Origin: JAPHTQ01 sp050295975
Lineage (GTDB): Bacteria; Pseudomonadota; Gammaproteobacteria; Thiohalomonadales; Thiohalomonadaceae
Direction: 5' to 3'
NCBI GenBank assembly: GCA_050295975.1
Contig: JBNKQR010000099.1
Location: 1-5,378 of the forward strand
DNA length: 5,378 nucleotides
Each line of letters begins with the position of its first letter. Position 1 is the stretch's first letter. The translations under genes and the position numbers were made by a program. Shown piece by piece: positions 1 through 5,378 of this stretch. A model generated the notes under the pieces. That model ran no database searches, had not been told where the DNA came from, and was given only the letters and a program-made list of their open reading frames with translations.

Positions 1-1
1 G

Positions 2-907
2 ACAGCGCTGCCCGCATTTCATGCAGGCTTTGGCATGGAATCGCAATTAAAATCGCAGCACAAGATACCGTCTCACATGAGCTATCGCAATCCAGTCGGC
101 AGTGAACCAGCGGATATTATTGCTGCATCTGTAGCGCAACTGAAATCAAAGATAGAAGAGCTTGGCGCTGAGCGCGTGGCCGCTTTCTATGCCGAACCTA
201 TCCAGGGTTCGGGAGGCGTGCTGGTACCGCCTGAGGGCTGGATGAAGGCGATGCAGGCGGTGTGCAAGGAATACGATATTCTGTTCGTTGTTGACGAAGT
301 GATCACGGCTTTTGGGCGTACCGGCCCGATGTTTGCCAGTAGCGAGGAGGGGATCGTGCCAGACATGATCACCACGGCTAAGGGCTTGACCTCAGGCTAT
401 GTGCCGATGGGTGCGGTACTGATGTCTGACCGGATTTATCAGGTGATCGCCGATGGCGCAGGGTCCGGGCCTGTCGGGCATGGATTTACCTATTCCGGTC
501 ACCCTGTCAGTGCTGCGGTAGCGCTTGCGGTGCTGGATCTGTATGAGCAGGGCGGCTTGCTGGAGAATGGTCGCGCGATGGGTGAGCGTTTGCAGGCGGG
601 CTTACGCAGCCTGTCTGATCACCCTCTGGTCGGCGATGTACGCGGGCGTGGCATGTTGGCCGCCATTGAACTGGTGACGGATAAAGAGAAAAAGACCGCG
701 ATGCCCGCACAGGCGCAATGCGCTGTGAGAGTGTTTGATCGGGCCTGGGATAACAACCTGATGTTACGCGCCTTTCCCTGGGGCGTTCTAGGTTATGCAC
801 CGGCCCTGTGTTGTAGTGCAGACGAGATTGATCAGATCATTGAACGCACACGGCGTGTGCTGGATCTGACGCTGGAAGATCCGGACGTGCGCGCATCAAT
901 GGCCTGA
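2..907 (+). CDS. Class III PLP-dependent aminotransferase, 5'-truncated by window edge
   Basis: Pyridoxal-phosphate enzyme of the class III (omega / acetylornithine-type) aminotransferase family, which moves an amino group from an amine or amino acid to a 2-oxo acid in the cytoplasm. Visible in order are ALPAFHAGFG at the left edge, AEPIQGSGG, then FVVDEVITAFGRTG, whose Asp (codon 293-295) should bind the PLP pyridine nitrogen. TTAKGLTSGYVPMGA carries the Schiff-base Lys (codon 380-382), and FTYSGHP carries the phosphate-contacting Thr (codon 488-490). DVRGRGMLAAIEL and a helical C-terminal end follow. The frame is open to base 2 and its residues there match the family, so the ATG at 35 is internal. 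About 300 of roughly 450 residues are present, and the N-terminal third with the YHG and glycine-rich phosphate motifs is missing. The gene ends with tandem in-frame stops TGA TAA, 4 bp before the dehydrogenase start. The family is certain, but the amino donor is not readable. Confidence 0.93.
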   Translation, partial: TALPAFHAGFGMESQLKSQHKIPSHMSYRNPVGSEPADIIAASVAQLKSKIEELGAERVAAFYAEPIQGSGGVLVPPEGWMKAMQAVCKEYDILFVVDEVITAFGRTGPMFASSEEGIVPDMITTAKGLTSGYVPMGAVLMSDRIYQVIADGAGSGPVGHGFTYSGHPVSAAVALAVLDLYEQGGLLENGRAMGERLQAGLRSLSDHPLVGDVRGRGMLAAIELVTDKEKKTAMPAQAQCAVRVFDRAWDNNLMLRAFPWGVLGYAPALCCSADEIDQIIERTRRVLDLTLEDPDVRASMA

Positions 908-911
908 TAAA

Positions 912-1841
912 GTGGCGATTTTATATCTCTCATCGGCCGAACGAGCAGCCATCTGGAAACCGATTTTTGCAGCCAGCTTGCCGGACATTCCATTCTGGCA
1001 AGGAGCCGATGCCGTTGTTGACCCGACGGCGGTACGCTTTGTCGTATGCTGGGTGGTTCCGGATGACCTGTTTGAGCGCTATCCCAATATCGAACTGTTA
1101 ATCTCGGTGGGTGCCGGGGTTGATCAATTCGATTTTGACCGACTGCCTGAACAGGTGCAGGTCGTGCGCACGATGACGCCTGGTATTCGCGCAATGGTCA
1201 GCGAATATGTTGCGCTGGGTGTTCTAGCGCTGCATCGCGATTTGCATCATTACCTGTATCAGCAGCGTAAACGCACGTGGTGCGCCAGGCGTGTCCAGCT
1301 GTCTCGACGGCGCCGGGTCGGGGTGATGGGGCTGGGACAGCTTGGTCTAGCCACCTTGAACGCGCTGGGCCAGTTCGGGTTTCAGCTTTCGGGCTGGTCA
1401 CAATCAGCTAAAGAAGTTGCTGGTGTAACGACCTTTGCCGGGGTTGCTGAATTACCAGTGTTTCTTGCGCAGGTCGATATCATGGTATGCCTGTTGCCGT
1501 TGACTCCAGACACTCGTGGAATTCTGAATGTCGATCTGTTTGCACAGTTGCCTATGGGCGCGGGTCTTGTACATTGCGGACGTGGCGAGCATCTGGACAT
1601 GGATGCATTGCTAGCTGCATTGCAGTCGGGCCGAATCTCATCGGCGGTGTTAGATGTTACCAATCCTGAACCCTTGCCCGAAGATCATCCGCTCTGGACA
1701 CATCCCGGCGTGATCCTGACCCCGCATATAGCGTCAGAAACCGATTTTGAAGAGGGTGCGGAATATTGTGTCCAGGCAATCCAGGCGCATCTGCAAGGCA
1801 GCGATATTCCCGGGCTGGTAAATAAAGAGCTGAGATACTGA
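912..1841 (+). CDS. D-2-hydroxyacid dehydrogenase, glyoxylate/hydroxypyruvate reductase A (GhrA)-like
   Basis: A 309-residue NAD(P)-dependent 2-hydroxyacid dehydrogenase. Family members of this branch reduce glyoxylate, hydroxypyruvate or related 2-oxo acids in the cytoplasm. An N-terminal substrate-side lobe (about 1-100) contains LISVGAGVDQFD. The Rossmann nucleotide-binding core has GLGQLG at 140-145. The catalytic triad is Arg224 (in CGRGEH), Glu253 (in NPEPLPEDHPLW) and His272 (in LTPHIAS). LLPLTPDTRGI near 194-204 is also typical. E. coli GhrA has Trp-Ser-Arg after the second core strand, while this protein reads WSQS (162-165), so the residue that usually contacts the NADPH 2'-phosphate is Gln. 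The start is GTG: no in-frame ATG lies nearby upstream, and MAILYLSS matches the family's first strand. No clear Shine-Dalgarno precedes it, and the 4-bp gap to the aminotransferase suggests translational coupling. The exact substrate is uncertain. Confidence 0.9.
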   Translation: MAILYLSSAERAAIWKPIFAASLPDIPFWQGADAVVDPTAVRFVVCWVVPDDLFERYPNIELLISVGAGVDQFDFDRLPEQVQVVRTMTPGIRAMVSEYVALGVLALHRDLHHYLYQQRKRTWCARRVQLSRRRRVGVMGLGQLGLATLNALGQFGFQLSGWSQSAKEVAGVTTFAGVAELPVFLAQVDIMVCLLPLTPDTRGILNVDLFAQLPMGAGLVHCGRGEHLDMDALLAALQSGRISSAVLDVTNPEPLPEDHPLWTHPGVILTPHIASETDFEEGAEYCVQAIQAHLQGSDIPGLVNKELRY

Positions 1842-1845
1842 CACA

Positions 1846-3255
1846 ATGACAGAGAACAATACTATGTTAGCCACTCGGGAAGAGCAGGATATGCTGGGTG
1901 CGCGGTTTTTACCGTCGAATGCCTACTACGGCATCCATACTTTGCGCGCCGTTGAGAATTTTCCGATTACCGAAACCTCAATCTCCGACTACCCCATGTT
2001 GATTCGGTCGCTGGCCTGTATCAAGCAGGCGGCCGCGCTCGCCAATCATGAACTGGGATTGCTTGACAAGCCGCGCACCGAGGCGATCGTGAGCGCTTGC
2101 GAGATGCTGCGCGATGGTGAATATCACGATCAGTTTCCGGTCGATGTGATTCAGGGTGGAGCGGGTACCTCGACCAATATGAACGCCAACGAGGTCATCG
2201 CGAACCTGGCTCTTGAAGTCGTGGGCAGGGTCAAGGGGGACTACGCCTGGCTGCATCCGAACGAACATGTCAATCTGAGCCAGAGTACCAATGATGTGTA
2301 CCCAACTGCGTTAAAGCTGTCCGCCTGTTTTGGCATAGTCGAATTGCTCGAGGCGATGGGAGTCCTGCAAAATGCTTTCCAGGCCAAGGCTGTGGAATTC
2401 GAAGACGTGCTTAAAATGGGACGCACCCAACTTCAGGATGCCGTGCCAATGACCCTGGGGCAGGAGTTCGGTGTCTATGCGGAGACCCTTGGTGAGGATA
2501 TCGAGCGGCTTAAGGAAGCCTCGCTGCTGGTGCGTGAAATCAATCTCGGTGGCACGGCCATCGGCACCGGCATCAACGCCCATCCCGAGTATGCAAGGCT
2601 GGTCTGTCAACATTTGTCGGAGATCGCCGGCATCGCACTGATAACAGCGCCTAACCTGATCGAGGCGACACAGGATTGCGGTGCTTTTGTACAGTTGTCC
2701 GGTGTTCTCAAGCGCATTGCGGTTAAGCTATCAAAAACCTGCAACGATTTGAGACTGCTGTCGAGCGGACCGCGCGCAGGGCTTAATGAAATCAACCTGC
2801 CTCCGATGCAGGCTGGCTCCAGCATCATGCCGGGAAAGGTCAATCCGGTAATCCCTGAAGTGGTCAATCAGGTAGCGTTTGAGGTCATCGGTAACGATGT
2901 CACCATTACTATGGCCGCCGAATCCGGACAACTGCAATTGAACGCCTTTGAGCCTGTCATCGCCTACAGCCTGTTCAAGAGTATCAGCCACCTGCGCAAT
3001 GCCTGCAGGACCCTGGCGGAGCGTTGCGTTGTCGGCATTACCGCCAATCGCGATTTACTGCGTGCGCAGGTGGAGAACTCTATTGGCCTGGTGACAGCAC
3101 TTAATCCCTATCTGGGTTACGTCAACGCTACCCATGTGGCGCGAACGGCTCTGCGTGACAACCGCCGTGTTTACGACCTGGTGCTGGAAATGGGATTACT
3201 GTCCAAACAACAACTCGATGAGATTCTGCAACCGGACAAATTGACCAGGTCCTAG
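1846..3255 (+). CDS. aspA: Aspartate ammonia-lyase (aspartase)
   Basis: Catalyses reversible L-aspartate to fumarate plus ammonia, as a cytoplasmic homotetramer of the fumarase/aspartase superfamily. Conserved blocks in order are AYYGIHTLRAVENF (26-39), GTSTNMNANEV (107-117), HPNEHVNLSQSTNDVYPTA (137-155), GRTQLQDAVPMTLGQEF (192-208), SSGPRAGLNEINLP (306-319), and the lyase signature GSSIMPGKVNP (324-334) whose second Ser (326) is the expected catalytic base. SQSTND, GRTQLQDA and the residues around NEINLP favour aspartase over fumarase or argininosuccinate lyase. Length is 469, against 478 for E. coli AspA, with the missing residues in the C-terminal tail. The ATG at 1846 lies 4 bp after the dehydrogenase stop with only a weak purine stretch before it. 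An ATG six codons later (1864) has AGAG about 9 nt upstream and would also leave the whole conserved fold. AspA is not usually found with an aminotransferase and GhrA partner, so a dedicated catabolic role is inferred. Confidence 0.95.
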   Translation: MTENNTMLATREEQDMLGARFLPSNAYYGIHTLRAVENFPITETSISDYPMLIRSLACIKQAAALANHELGLLDKPRTEAIVSACEMLRDGEYHDQFPVDVIQGGAGTSTNMNANEVIANLALEVVGRVKGDYAWLHPNEHVNLSQSTNDVYPTALKLSACFGIVELLEAMGVLQNAFQAKAVEFEDVLKMGRTQLQDAVPMTLGQEFGVYAETLGEDIERLKEASLLVREINLGGTAIGTGINAHPEYARLVCQHLSEIAGIALITAPNLIEATQDCGAFVQLSGVLKRIAVKLSKTCNDLRLLSSGPRAGLNEINLPPMQAGSSIMPGKVNPVIPEVVNQVAFEVIGNDVTITMAAESGQLQLNAFEPVIAYSLFKSISHLRNACRTLAERCVVGITANRDLLRAQVENSIGLVTALNPYLGYVNATHVARTALRDNRRVYDLVLEMGLLSKQQLDEILQPDKLTRS

Positions 3256-3257
3256 CC

Positions 3258-4421
3258 TTAGGGTGCCAGGTGGCGCTCGGCAAGCGCAACATGAAGACGA
3301 ATCCCGGTCGCCAGCACATCGTCATTAAAATCGTAATGCGGATGATGTAGTGGTACTTCCTTATCACCGCGCCCCTGGCCCAGCCAGATATATGCACCCT
3401 CGCAGGCCTGCAACATGAATCCGAAGTCTTCCGAAGTAAAGGCAGGCTGCGCGGCGGGTTCGGCATGGGCAAACGTGGCTGCGGCGGCTAGTGCTTCCTC
3501 AGCAGCTTGCGCGTTGTTGATCGTCGCCGGATAGTAACGATCGTAATTCACCGTTATCCGGGTTCCACTGGCTATGCCCACGCCCTCAGTTCCCTGGCGC
3601 AGGGATTGTTCAATGCGGTCCTGCACTGCGGCATCGAAGCTGCGCACCGTGCCGACAACGCGAACAACGGCAGGAAGGACGTTGTGCGAACTGCCTCCCT
3701 CTATCTGGGTAATGGAAAGTACCGCTGTGGACATAGGCGGAATACGACGCGAAACCAGTGTATTTAGCTGGGTGACAAGGTCACTGGCGGCTAAGATTGC
3801 ATCCGGTGTTTGATGCGGCATCGCGGCATGAGCACCTCGCCCCTTAACTAGAATTTCAAACTTGTCGGCTGCCGCCATGATCGGTCCCGGTCGTGTCGAA
3901 ATCGTTCCTGCCGGTAGGTCGGGCCAGTTGTGCAGGGCGTATACCCGATCACAGGGGAATCGATCGAATAAGCCATCCTCGATCATGGCGCGAGCGCCGG
4001 CTTCACCTTCTTCGGCCGGTTGAAAGATGAAGTGTACCGTACCATCAAAGCGGCGAGTACGAGCCAGTTGCTGAGCTGCGCCCAGCAGCATCGAAACGTG
4101 ACCATCATGACCGCAACCATGAAAAATACCCGGGTTGCAGCTGGCATAGGGTAGGCCGGTCTCCTCGTGGATTGGCAATGCATCCATATCAGCGCGCAAG
4201 CCGATACTGCGGTTTGAATTGCCCACCTTGAGAGACGCAACAACGCCAGTCCCACCGATACCAGGGTGAACCTCTAGCCCAAGCTCGCGTAAAGCCTGTT
4301 CAATTTTGTTCGCGGTTCGGTGCTCTTGGTAGGCGAGTTCGGGATTAGCATGAATATCACGACGAAAAGCTACCAAAGGCGCTACTAAATCGTCGATTGC
4401 TGCACTGTCGTTGTTTTGCAT
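3258..4421 (-). CDS. M20D-family amidohydrolase (hippurate / N-acyl-amino-acid hydrolase-like)
   Basis: A 387-residue zinc or manganese peptidase-fold hydrolase that cleaves the amide bond of an N-acyl or N-aroyl amino acid, yielding a free amino acid and an acid. It has no signal peptide, so it should be cytoplasmic. FRRDIHANPELAYQE (19-33) opens the catalytic domain and GLRADMDALPIHE (75-86) follows. The metal ligands expected for M20D are Cys103 and His105 in HGCGHDGH, a Glu of the QPAEEGEAGA block (137-138), His164 in LHNWP, and His359 in LHHPHYDFND. The dimerisation lobe lies at about 185-300 and begins with KGRGAHAAMPH. No key ligand is missing and the length is normal. ATG at 4419-4421 is preceded by AGGGG with 5-nt spacing. 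The gene converges on aspA with two bases between stop codons and diverges from the FAD oxidoreductase. Sequence alone cannot separate hippurate, indole-acetyl or N-acetyl amino acid substrates. Confidence 0.92.
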   Translation of the reverse strand: MQNNDSAAIDDLVAPLVAFRRDIHANPELAYQEHRTANKIEQALRELGLEVHPGIGGTGVVASLKVGNSNRSIGLRADMDALPIHEETGLPYASCNPGIFHGCGHDGHVSMLLGAAQQLARTRRFDGTVHFIFQPAEEGEAGARAMIEDGLFDRFPCDRVYALHNWPDLPAGTISTRPGPIMAAADKFEILVKGRGAHAAMPHQTPDAILAASDLVTQLNTLVSRRIPPMSTAVLSITQIEGGSSHNVLPAVVRVVGTVRSFDAAVQDRIEQSLRQGTEGVGIASGTRITVNYDRYYPATINNAQAAEEALAAAATFAHAEPAAQPAFTSEDFGFMLQACEGAYIWLGQGRGDKEVPLHHPHYDFNDDVLATGIRLHVALAERHLAP

Positions 4422-4426
4422 GGTAG

Positions 4427-4431
4427 CCCCT
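4427..4431 (-). promoter_or_regulatory. Ribosome binding site of the M20D amidohydrolase
   Basis: On the minus strand the sequence before the start reads CGCAGGGGCTACC then ATG. AGGGG with 5-nt spacing is an acceptable Shine-Dalgarno sequence. A CCTCC word at 4437-4441 on the same strand could pair weakly with the GGGG (three C-G pairs and one U-G over a 6-nt loop), so mild occlusion is possible but unproven. Confidence 0.55.
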
Positions 4432-4449
4432 GCGTTGGAGGTGAGAGGA

Positions 4450-4463
4450 GAGTAGTTCTACTC
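4450..4463. repeat. Perfect 6-bp inverted repeat, possible operator
   Basis: The sequence is GAGTAG, TT, CTACTC. An outer pair GTGAG (4441-4445) and CTCAC (4461-4465) overlaps it. It lies 29-42 bases upstream of the amidohydrolase start, where a repressor could block transcription or where RNA could fold in the leader. The words GTGAG and CTACTCA recur at 4583-4587 and 4595-4601 with a different spacing. Confidence 0.4.
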
Positions 4464-4474
4464 ACAACCTTACC

Positions 4475-4492
4475 AATATCGTTACGAATATC
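4475..4492. repeat. Direct repeat AATATC with a 12-bp period
   Basis: AATATC appears at 4475-4480 and 4487-4492 around GTTACG, and a third copy is at 4590-4595. The 8-base form CGAATATC is shared by 4485-4492 and 4588-4595. Repeats this short are expected about once by chance in a region of this size, so support is weak. Confidence 0.25.
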
Positions 4493-4493
4493 C

Positions 4494-4510
4494 TGCTATT
4501 TTGCGGCCAG
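4494..4510 (-). promoter_or_regulatory. Sigma-54-like promoter candidate for the amidohydrolase
   Basis: The minus strand reads CTGGCCGCAAAATAGCA, which preserves the GG-N10-GC core and the outer TGGC and GCA of the -24/-12 consensus but departs from it at TTGC (TAGC here). A start site about 12 bases downstream would leave a leader of roughly 60 bases before the ATG. Sigma-54 control is common for amino-acid catabolic genes. A GG-N10-GC match alone is frequent by chance. Confidence 0.25.
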
Positions 4511-4671
4511 TTTTGGCATTTTCTGTTGTTAAGCCGGTGAAGTTAGCGGCTATTGCTGCAAGCTATACCGCATACTGATGTTGTGAGCGAATATCTACTC
4601 ATTAATTAGGGAAGTACAGATAGCCGCATAACTTATAGGAAAACCCTGTTTTAAGGATGCCTCTAAAATGT

Positions 4672-4689
4672 AACAGGCGCAAACAGGCG
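4672..4689. repeat. Tandem 8-bp direct repeat AACAGGCG with a 10-bp period
   Basis: AACAGGCG occurs at 4672-4679 and again at 4682-4689, separated by CA. The period is about one DNA helical turn, so both copies face the same side. That geometry is typical of tandem sites for response regulators and some other activators. It lies about 100 bp before the FAD oxidoreductase start. Confidence 0.45.
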
Positions 4690-4736
4690 GTGCGTGATGC
4701 TGTTTCTAGCGCAATATGCGGTCAATGAATCGAAAT

Positions 4737-4754
4737 CAGCAGAATTTTCTGCTG
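4737..4754. repeat. Perfect 8-bp inverted repeat in the FAD oxidoreductase leader
   Basis: The sequence is CAGCAGAA, a TT spacer, then TTCTGCTG. Arms are perfect and centred about 47 bases before the ATG at 4793. It may be an operator for a dimeric regulator, or, as RNA, a 7-bp stem with a 4-nt loop in the leader. It is not an intrinsic terminator because GGGGTAAA rather than a T-run follows. It does not cover the ribosome binding site. Confidence 0.6.
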
Positions 4755-4756
4755 GG

Positions 4757-4766
4757 GTAAATTTAC
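4757..4766. repeat. Perfect 10-bp palindrome GTAAATTTAC
   Basis: This fully self-complementary decamer lies two bases after the 8-bp inverted repeat and 26 bases before the FAD oxidoreductase start. It is short and AT-rich, so chance is possible. Its position directly next to the larger inverted repeat suggests a compound binding site. Confidence 0.4.
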
Positions 4767-4782
4767 AATAAGGGCTACGTTT

Positions 4783-4786
4783 GGAG
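4783..4786 (+). promoter_or_regulatory. Ribosome binding site of the FAD oxidoreductase
   Basis: GGAG lies six bases before the ATG at 4793, in the run TTTGGAGATTACT. Its spacing is ideal, and it settles the start codon because no other in-frame start with a comparable site lies upstream. Confidence 0.75.
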
Positions 4787-4792
4787 ATTACT

Positions 4793-5378
4793 ATGACTGC
4801 CCCACTTCTTAGAATTGAAACGAGTGCCGAATTACCACGTCAGGTGGATGTCGTCGTTATTGGTGGCGGTATCATCGGAACCTCGGCGGCTTATTATCTG
4901 GCCAGACGAGGCGTGTCAGTCGCGTTGCTTGAAAAAGGTATCGTCGGTGGAGAGCAGTCCAGTCGAAACTGGGGTTGGTGCCGTCAGCAAAATCGTGACG
5001 TCCGTGAATTGCCGATGTCGACGAAGTCGTTGGAGCTGTGGGATCATCTAGCTGAAGAGATCGGCGAAGACGTAGGCTTTCGCCGCTGCGGCCTGTTCTA
5101 TCTCAGTAATAAAGAGGCTGAGCTTGAAGCCTGGTCCAAATGGTGTCGATTTGCCGCCACGCAAGATGTGATCAGCCAGGTTCTTTCGAGTAAGGAAGCC
5201 ACTGAGCGAGGTAAGGCAACGGGCCGATCCTGGCGCGGCGGGGTGTTTTCGCAAAGTGATGGGGTCGCCGATCCATCCCGTGCGGTGCCTGTTATTGCCA
5301 AAGGTGTGATTCAGGCTGGTGGTCATGTTGTCCAGAACTGTGCTGTTCGCGGTGTGCTGACCGAGGCAGGTCGTGTAT
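4793..5378 (+). CDS. FAD-dependent oxidoreductase, DAO fold, 3'-truncated by window edge
   Basis: N-terminal 195 residues of a flavoprotein of the D-amino acid / sarcosine oxidase (DAO) superfamily, enzymes that oxidise the C-N bond of amino or imino acids. The FAD-binding Rossmann strand-turn-helix is VDVVVIGGGIIGTSAAYYLA, residues 18-37, with Gly24, Gly26 and Gly29 as the dinucleotide glycines. Glu47 in LLEKG is positioned to bind the adenosine ribose. A distinctive SSRNWGWCRQQNRD stretch (56-69) sits where related enzymes contact the flavin. DGVADPSRAVPVIAKG (156-171) matches the usual DGxxDP region. The frame has no stop to the window end, and about half of a normal protein of some 400 residues is visible. 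ATG at 4793 has GGAG six bases upstream, and the first 17 residues before the FAD strand are normal for the group. Substrate and electron acceptor (oxygen or a quinone) cannot be told from this part. Confidence 0.92.
   Translation, partial: MTAPLLRIETSAELPRQVDVVVIGGGIIGTSAAYYLARRGVSVALLEKGIVGGEQSSRNWGWCRQQNRDVRELPMSTKSLELWDHLAEEIGEDVGFRRCGLFYLSNKEAELEAWSKWCRFAATQDVISQVLSSKEATERGKATGRSWRGGVFSQSDGVADPSRAVPVIAKGVIQAGGHVVQNCAVRGVLTEAGRV

Larger units (their letters stand above)
4422..4792. promoter_or_regulatory. Divergent intergenic control region (371 bp)
   Basis: This gap lies between the minus-strand amidohydrolase and the plus-strand FAD oxidoreductase and should hold both promoters. It is clearly richer in A+T than the flanking genes; the 60 bases at 4441-4500 are about 40 percent G+C by hand count. 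No reading frame of convincing length or family likeness, tRNA, or recognisable riboswitch fold was found in it. It carries several short symmetrical or repeated words listed separately. No convincing paired -35/-10 sigma-70 promoter was found for either gene by eye. The best isolated plus-strand -10-like word is TAAAAT at 4664-4669, which lacks a -35 partner at normal spacing. Confidence 0.7.

Noticed and set aside
35..907. ATG at 35 as the true start of the aminotransferase
   Set aside because: The frame is open to base 2 and the residues before it (ALPAFHAGFG) match the family interior, and the essential N-terminal third would otherwise be absent. The gene is cut by the window edge.
3273..3287. 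GCGCT-CGGCA-AGCGC hairpin as a terminator for aspA
   Set aside because: The stem is only 5 bp, it lies inside the amidohydrolase coding region, and no T-run follows on either strand.
3128..3472. Minus-strand 114-residue open frame spanning the aspA and amidohydrolase ends
   Set aside because: It overlaps two well-supported genes in another frame and shows no family motif. It is a shadow of the real coding sequences, as are the other open frames antisense to aspA and the dehydrogenase.
4437..4444. Plus-strand GGAGGTGA as a ribosome binding site for a small gene
   Set aside because: No start codon lies at a usable distance and no open frame follows. On the minus strand it is simply the CCTCC word of the amidohydrolase leader.
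4582..4595. Resemblance of TTGTGAGCGAATAT to the left part of the lac operator
   Set aside because: Only one half matches and the symmetrical second half is lacking. No LacI-family gene is in view, so it is most likely coincidence.
4710..4720. Short palindrome CGCA-ATA-TGCG in the intergenic region
   Set aside because: A 4-bp arm pair is common by chance, and nothing else supports a binding site there.
4422..4792. Riboswitch (for example glycine type) in the intergenic region
   Set aside because: No conserved riboswitch core or multi-stem arrangement was recognised. The only clear stem is the isolated inverted repeat at 4737-4754.
4815..5051. Plus-strand 78-residue open frame inside the FAD oxidoreductase
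   Set aside because: It is out of frame with the clearly recognisable FAD-binding protein that starts at 4793 and has no motif of its own.

Overview
The window reads as ordinary, densely coded chromosomal DNA of a proteobacterium, probably a gamma- or betaproteobacterium. The evidence is a balanced, moderately GC-rich composition, very short gaps between genes, and an aspartase closely resembling the Escherichia coli AspA type. Genus cannot be told from the sequence. No RNA gene, mobile element, CRISPR array or phage-like gene was seen.

Layout. Bases 2-3255 hold three same-strand genes packed as one operon with 4-bp gaps: the C-terminal two thirds of a class III PLP aminotransferase (its start lies left of the window), a GhrA-like D-2-hydroxyacid dehydrogenase beginning with GTG, and an aspartate ammonia-lyase (aspA). 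Two bases after the aspartase stop, an M20D-family amidohydrolase gene ends, read from the minus strand (3258-4421). A 371-bp divergent intergenic region follows (4422-4792). It is visibly richer in A+T and carries several inverted and direct repeats. From 4793 a FAD-dependent amine/amino-acid oxidoreductase of the DAO fold runs off the right edge.

How they may work together. All five products act on amino or oxo acids. The amidohydrolase would free an amino acid or amine from an N-acyl conjugate, and the FAD enzyme would oxidise an amine or imino acid. The aminotransferase would move an amino group to an oxo acid, the dehydrogenase would reduce a 2-oxo acid such as glyoxylate or hydroxypyruvate, and aspartase would release ammonia from aspartate as fumarate. 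A catabolic cluster for an N-acylated or N-substituted amino compound is a reasonable inference, but the substrate is not readable from the sequence.

The parts most worth a second look are the unusual placing of aspartase with these partners, the repeat-rich control region between the divergent genes, and a change at the cofactor-specificity position of the dehydrogenase. No clearly new type of system was found.
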